A DNA stretch of 64,000 bases from Akkermansiaceae bacterium (GTDB lineage: Bacteria; Verrucomicrobiota; Verrucomicrobiia; Verrucomicrobiales; Akkermansiaceae), in NCBI GenBank assembly GCA_030725745.1, contig JANRFH010000002.1:5848-69847 (forward strand). Direction: 5' to 3'. The notes below the pieces were generated by a model. The model made no database searches. It was not told the DNA's origin and saw only the letters and a program-made list of their open reading frames with translations. Below, piece by piece: positions 57,889-64,000 of this stretch; positions within the stretch are counted from its first letter, which is position 1; the number at the start of each line of letters is the position of its first letter. Position numbers and translations under genes: made by a program.

Positions 57889-58551
57889 CTACTTACGCCT
57901 GCGAGCGAGCAAGGCCAAGCTTGCTAGGCCGAGTAGTGCCGCAGACGAAGGCTCAGGAATCGCAGTGATCGTGATATTGTCCAAGCCGGTATCGATGAGA
58001 GCAGTGGCACTGGAGTTGTCCGTGAAGGTCAGGACTCCCGACGTTTCCGTGGCGGTGAAGGTGAAGGTGGCAGTAGTTCCCCCATTTCCTACGGCAGTGG
58101 CTTGGCCGCTTCCGGATCCCAAGGAAACGCTGGAACTGCTGAAGTCGCCGCCGACGATGACATTATTGGTTATGCTGAATAACGCGATGACATCGAAAGA
58201 AACCCGATAAAGTTGATTGATATCAAGTCCTGTAATGGTCTGAAACAAGGTTCCTCCCGTGGCAGATCCGCCTTCGTTGAAGACAACGTATTGATCACCT
58301 GCGGTCTTGCCGGTATTAGCGCTAGGGGCGGGGTTGCCGTTTGCAAGAATGTTGACTTGACCGCTGGTGGCTCCGGTGAAAGTCCAGCCACTGATAGTGT
58401 CTATGCCAGTGGCAGCAAAAGAGTTGTTGGCAGTGACTGGGGTGGTCGGGGTTTGGAAATCTCCGTTTACGACGGTAATCGCCGCTTGGGATGTGCCTGC
58501 GAAGAGAGCTGCAAGAGCCGTCGTTGATATGAATTGTTTTGAGAGTTTCAT
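57889..58551 (-). CDS. PEP-CTERM surface protein
   Basis: A 220-residue exported protein. The signal peptide MKLSKQFISTTALAALFAGTSQA is followed by a beta-rich domain: VVNGDFQTPTTPV and ISGWTFTGATSGQVNI at the start, then repetitive Ser/Thr/Gly segments and ALIDTGLDNITI. It ends with a PEP-CTERM sorting signal (IPEPSS, a hydrophobic helix, LLARRRK). The start VNGDF and DNI/TITA at the end recall the DUF642 or PEP-CTERM carbohydrate-binding types. It would be displayed on the surface or in the matrix by an exosortase encoded elsewhere. It ends at a strong terminator. Confidence 0.88.
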   Translation of the reverse strand: MKLSKQFISTTALAALFAGTSQAAITVVNGDFQTPTTPVTANNSFAATGIDTISGWTFTGATSGQVNILANGNPAPSANTGKTAGDQYVVFNEGGSATGGTLFQTITGLDINQLYRVSFDVIALFSITNNVIVGGDFSSSSVSLGSGSGQATAVGNGGTTATFTFTATETSGVLTFTDNSSATALIDTGLDNITITAIPEPSSAALLGLASLALLARRRK

Positions 58552-58782
58552 ATTTGTTTTTTTATGGCTTAGCCGAGTCGGGCACCAATTGGGCAGGGAT
58601 CATATAAAAGTTTAGTGGGCTGTCAAACTGCAAAAGTCTGATCTTTTACAGCGGAGTTTCAAAAGTGAGCCGAATAAATCCGATCAGGTGTTTTTCCGAA
58701 ATGTGAAATGGTTTTCCGTGGCGAGGTTCTAGGCAGCTACGAACCGCATTGCAAAACCATCTTGGATAGCTAGAGCTTGTGC

Positions 58783-60297
58783 ATGGGTTCTTGGGAATTA
58801 GCTGTGGGGGTTTTGACGAAAGCGGTTGAGGCGGGTGTGGGGGAGTTTGTGGTGTGTGGTGGTGCGCGGAATGCAGTGTTGCTGGAGGTGCTGGCGAAGA
58901 TGGAGGCGGCGGGGAAGGTGCGGGTGTGGAGTCATTTCGAGGAGAGGTCGGCGGGGTTCTTCGCGCTTGGGCGGACGATGGAGACGGCGAGGCCGTGTGC
59001 GGTGGTGGTGACGAGCGGGACGGCGGTGGCGGAGCTTTTGCCGGCGGCGGTGGAGGCTTTTTACCAGGCGAAGCCGTTGGTTTTGATTACTGCGGATCGG
59101 CCAGCGGAGGCGCGGGGCAGTGGTGCGCCGCAGGCGGTGGAGCAGGTAGGGATTTTCACGGAATATGCTTCCTGTGATCTGGATAGCTGGGAGGGGAAGG
59201 CACCGCTTCATCTGAATGTGGAGCTTGGGGAGGAGTTTGAAATAGGCGGGGAGGATTTTGCGGAGCTGGCGGTGGGGGATTTTTCCGTGGACTATGGGAA
59301 GCCGAATGTGGCGGGGCTGGCGAGGTGGCTGCGTGAGCCGTCGATGCGTGGGCTGGTGGTGATGGTGGGTGAGCTTGATGTGAGCGAGCAGGAGGAGGTC
59401 TACCATTTCTGCGAGGATCTCGCGGTGCCGGTCGTGGCGGAGGGGACAAGTGGATTGCGCGAGTTGCTACAGCATTTGGCGGTGGTGGATGCGGATGTGG
59501 TGTTGAAAGAGAATCCGCCGTCAAAAGTGTTGCGGCTAGGCGGGGTGCCGAGCGGGAGGTTTTGGAGGGATCTTGAGGAGTTGCCGAAGGTGGATGTGTT
59601 TTCGGTGTGCCGTAATGGGCTGCGTGGATTGGCGCGTGAGGCGATTGTGCTGCCGGGGACGCTTGATCGGATCTTGGCGGCGCTGGGTGAAATGGAGGAG
59701 CAGGGAGATAGGCAGGAGCTTTTGGACGGAGCGGAGGCGCGGGGTCAGCGCATCGAGGAAATGCTTGAGTCGCAGCCCGATAGCGAGGCGGGGTGGATGC
59801 GCACGCTTTCGGTTTATGCCTCGATCGGCAGCAGTGTTTATCTAGGAAATAGCCTGCCAATTCGTGAATGGAATGCCTACGCGCAGTGGGAGCGGCAGGT
59901 GCCAGTGGTGCGGGCGAACCGTGGAGCAAACGGGATAGATGGACAGATCAGCTCGTGGCTGGGCGCAAGTGCGGATGAGGAAAATGCATGGGGAATCTTC
60001 GGTGATCTCACGGCTCTTTATGACCTAGCTGGGCTGAAAATGCTCGCGCAGGTGAAATGCGAGGGGCGTGTGATGGCCGTGATCAACAACGGCGGCGGCA
60101 AGATTTTCTCCAAAGTCCCGAGGCTGGAGGGGATGAGCGATGCTGCGAAATCCTGGATGGCAGCGGAGACCCCGGTGGATTTTGCTTCAGTGGCGAAGGC
60201 ATTTGGGTTGGATCACCTGCGGGTGACGCGGGCGGATGAATTCGATGGCGTGGAGGATGGTGGGAGGGCGGTGCTGCTGGAGGTAGTGCCGGGGTAG
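58783..60297 (+). CDS. menD: 2-succinyl-5-enolpyruvyl-6-hydroxy-3-cyclohexene-1-carboxylate synthase
   Basis: A 504-residue ThDP-dependent enzyme of menaquinone synthesis that joins isochorismate and 2-oxoglutarate. Motifs: VVCGGARNAVLLE (family GxRxxP/L), HFEERSAGFFALG (ThDP-activating Glu), VVTSGTAVAELLPAAVEA, PLVLITADRPAE, and later GDLTALYDLAGL and NNGGGKIFSKVP (ThDP-binding). The catalytic set is intact. Length is slightly shorter than E. coli MenD (556). ATG 58783 is taken as the start; a TTG at 58777 is two codons earlier. No other men genes are near. The RBS is weak. It supports a menaquinone-based respiratory chain. Confidence 0.95.
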   Translation: MGSWELAVGVLTKAVEAGVGEFVVCGGARNAVLLEVLAKMEAAGKVRVWSHFEERSAGFFALGRTMETARPCAVVVTSGTAVAELLPAAVEAFYQAKPLVLITADRPAEARGSGAPQAVEQVGIFTEYASCDLDSWEGKAPLHLNVELGEEFEIGGEDFAELAVGDFSVDYGKPNVAGLARWLREPSMRGLVVMVGELDVSEQEEVYHFCEDLAVPVVAEGTSGLRELLQHLAVVDADVVLKENPPSKVLRLGGVPSGRFWRDLEELPKVDVFSVCRNGLRGLAREAIVLPGTLDRILAALGEMEEQGDRQELLDGAEARGQRIEEMLESQPDSEAGWMRTLSVYASIGSSVYLGNSLPIREWNAYAQWERQVPVVRANRGANGIDGQISSWLGASADEENAWGIFGDLTALYDLAGLKMLAQVKCEGRVMAVINNGGGKIFSKVPRLEGMSDAAKSWMAAETPVDFASVAKAFGLDHLRVTRADEFDGVEDGGRAVLLEVVPG

Positions 60298-60307
60298 AGG
60301 GGGGTTC

Positions 60308-60402
60308 ACCGCCAAGAACGCCAAGTTCGCCAATGGGAAAAGATTGAGCTTTAGACTACCTTATTTGAGTTCTTACTTGGCGCACCTTTCTTACTTGGCG
60401 GT
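60308..60402. repeat. CGCCAAG-unit repeat with inverted ends
   Basis: Left part 60308-60333 (ACCGCCAAGAACGCCAAG ...) is built of CGCCAAG units, and right part 60377-60402 (... ACTTGGCGGT) is its partial reverse complement, with an AT-rich centre. It lies in the 211-nt gap between menD and ptsH and resembles the CACGAAG and CGCAGAGG arrays elsewhere in the window. Confidence 0.6.
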
Positions 60403-60508
60403 TTAATCCCCTCAGAAGTGTAACCGAATGAGTGCAATATCAGGTGAACTTTTGCCTTGGAGAGTGGGGGTTTGACTTCCTACCCTCCCGCCAGCGAGAT
60501 CCACAATT

Positions 60509-60775
60509 ATGGCAAAGAAAGACTTCACGATATTGAACAAGCTGGGAATTCATGCGCGTCCGGCGGCGCAGTTTGTGAAGATGGCGAACCGTTACAAATC
60601 CGACATCATGGTCGAGAAGGACGGCGAGGAAGTGGACGGCAAGAGTATCATGGGCTTGATGATGCTTGCGGCAGGGCACGGCTCCGTGATCGCGGTGAGT
60701 GCCGAGGGAGAGGATGAGGAAGCGGCCTTGGCGGCGATCGAAGATCTGATTGCGCGTAAGTTCGAGGAGGAGTGA
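60509..60775 (+). CDS. ptsH: HPr phosphocarrier protein
   Basis: An 88-residue HPr. The active-site His15 is in GIHARPAAQ and the regulatory Ser46 in KSIMGLM, with the end LIARKFEEE. Both residues are conserved, so it could serve in sugar uptake and be phosphorylated by an HPr kinase. No Enzyme I or PTS permease lies nearby, so it may be a regulatory HPr, as in other bacteria with incomplete PTS. The leuB gene starts 20 nt downstream. Confidence 0.95.
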   Translation: MAKKDFTILNKLGIHARPAAQFVKMANRYKSDIMVEKDGEEVDGKSIMGLMMLAAGHGSVIAVSAEGEDEEAALAAIEDLIARKFEEE

Positions 60776-60786
60776 TCCGTAGTTAG

Positions 60787-63251
<2,465 letters not shown>

Positions 63252-63264
63252 TCCCGCCCGTCTT

Positions 63265-63493
63265 CGTCCTGAAAGGACGTTTTATACCAGCCAGGAGTGT
63301 AACCCCTGAGCTTGCGACGCAGTGACCCGTGTCCTAACGGGACACCTCATGCATCATGTAGCTCCGTGTATGAAGGCGCGTTCGGATGAATCCAACGTTT
63401 CCATGCATGTGTCGTCCATTCAGGACGCGGGACAAACATCCAACAAGACCCGGGGTTTCACCCGCGGGCTGGTATGAATCGTCCTTTTGGGAC
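63265..63493. repeat. Series of GTCC/GGAC hairpins between convergent genes
   Basis: Four short hairpins: GTCCT-GAA-AGGAC (63266-63278), GTCCT-AAC-GGGAC (63331-63343), GTCC-ATTCA-GGAC (63414-63426) and GTCC-TTTTG-GGAC (63481-63493). Spacings are about 65-85 nt. The first is followed by TTTT and may also end transcription of the preceding gene. The loop length and style recall the elements at 1 and 25684. Confidence 0.7.
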
Positions 63494-63527
63494 GGAAAAA
63501 GTAGCGCGAAGAAGAGTCCGAATGGCG

Positions 63528-64000
63528 TTATTCTCCACCAAGATCGATGAGAGAATTGACGGCCTCCATGGTCTTGATCTGCTTTTCGATCATTTTCTCT
63601 GTGTCGACGAGAGACCTAGGTTTCGTCTCTCCTATTCCGCCAATGAAGACTTTCTGCTGAGGGGTTTGTGCTTGGATGTCTTCATATTCGGCTTCGGTCA
63701 TTTCACCGCGAGTGACGGCATCTGCTGCTAGGAGTTCTTCCTGAAGAGGGGTGGAGTCCTCTTTGAGTTTTTCTTGGGCGTCGCGCATTTTCGCCATGGC
63801 TTCCTCTACCTTCACGTTCGCTTCGGGGGCTCCCTCAGATGGGGACTCTTCTCCGGCAGACTCTTTCGCTTTGTCGGTGAGTTCGCGGAGCTTTTCTGGA
63901 TCGGAGAGATCCTTGAGATTGATGTCACCCAGATCGCCCTGATCGAGTCTGATGACTTTTACGTTCGATGTGATGTTGCCGTTCCCTCCGGATGACGCGA
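63528..64000 (-). CDS. Partial hypothetical protein running off the right edge
   Basis: The frame is open on the minus strand from the window edge down to the stop at 63528, at least 156 codons, so the true start lies outside the window. The visible part is hydrophilic and acidic with a Gly-rich beginning (ASSGGNGNITSNVKVIRLDQ), a stretch LKDLSDPEKLRELTDKAKES and MAKMRDAQEKLKEDSTPLQEEL, which suggests helical or coiled-coil structure. It ends SLIDLGGE. No family is recognised. An internal GTG at 63815 would give a 95-residue protein, but coding likeness continues upstream. Confidence 0.6.
   Translation of the reverse strand, partial: ASSGGNGNITSNVKVIRLDQGDLGDINLKDLSDPEKLRELTDKAKESAGEESPSEGAPEANVKVEEAMAKMRDAQEKLKEDSTPLQEELLAADAVTRGEMTEAEYEDIQAQTPQQKVFIGGIGETKPRSLVDTEKMIEKQIKTMEAVNSLIDLGGE

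Overview
The window looks like a chromosomal segment of a Verrucomicrobiota bacterium, probably near Akkermansiaceae/Verrucomicrobiaceae (Luteolibacter/Haloferula-like). Markers seen in the sequence are a giant PVC-type membrane-dehydrogenase/HEAT/heme-c protein, two PEP-CTERM proteins ending in an IPEPSS motif, a helix and RRR(R/K), an exported type I sulfatase, a cbb3 oxidase operon, and hairpin-rich REP-like repeats in 3' intergenic spaces. GC is moderately high. No rRNA, tRNA, CRISPR array, integrase or intact IS was found.

Layout. 0-9 kb: sulfatase, RRM protein, GIY-YIG protein, exported SDR, ADP-ribosylglycohydrolase, two exported CIA30 paralogues, a photolyase-like FAD protein, an Hsp15-like S4 protein, hexose-6-P mutarotase and a lipoprotein phosphatase. 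9-15 kb: a minus-strand ccoS-N-O-P-I respiratory operon and a DUF3365 heme lipoprotein. 15-21 kb: ArsR regulator, hemL, membrane protein, pterin dehydratase, a lipoprotein and a tandem pair of L,D-transpeptidase lipoproteins, the first without its catalytic Cys and His. 20-22.6 kb: MYG1-like and YhaM-like proteins. 22.6-25.6 kb: an accessory-looking minus-strand run (SRPBCC, zinc ribbon, unknown, YcxB-like, lipoprotein, SUFU domain) that lies between two repeat elements. 26-36 kb: PVC cytochrome, DASS transporter, TPR protein plus pseudokinase-FGE protein, and an MFS-PlsC fusion with what looks like a relic acyl-ACP-synthetase tail. 36-46 kb: cysE and rrf2 with overlapping divergent starts, RND pump, HAD phosphatase, MsbA-like ABC exporter, PEP-CTERM trypsin-like protease. 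46-53 kb: a five-gene Yej/Opp-type peptide importer operon with enlarged permeases. 53-64 kb: a NadD-NadK fusion, a truncated MFS gene, hipBA, GNAT, PEP-CTERM protein, menD, ptsH, leuB, a NodT-type outer-membrane lipoprotein and a gene running off the right edge.

How genes work together. The cbb3 operon and the menaquinone gene menD point to microaerobic respiration. hemL supplies tetrapyrrole for the many heme proteins. The importer operon brings in peptides or oligomers. MsbA-like, RND and NodT components are parts of envelope export systems but are not encoded together.

No single large undescribed system is obvious. The best leads are the transpeptidase pseudoenzyme pair, the NadD-NadK fusion, the degenerate Aas-like protein, the pseudokinase-FGE protein with a masked ribosome site and TTG start, the SUFU gene run, and the repeat families. 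Family names are recognised from motifs by eye; no database search was run.
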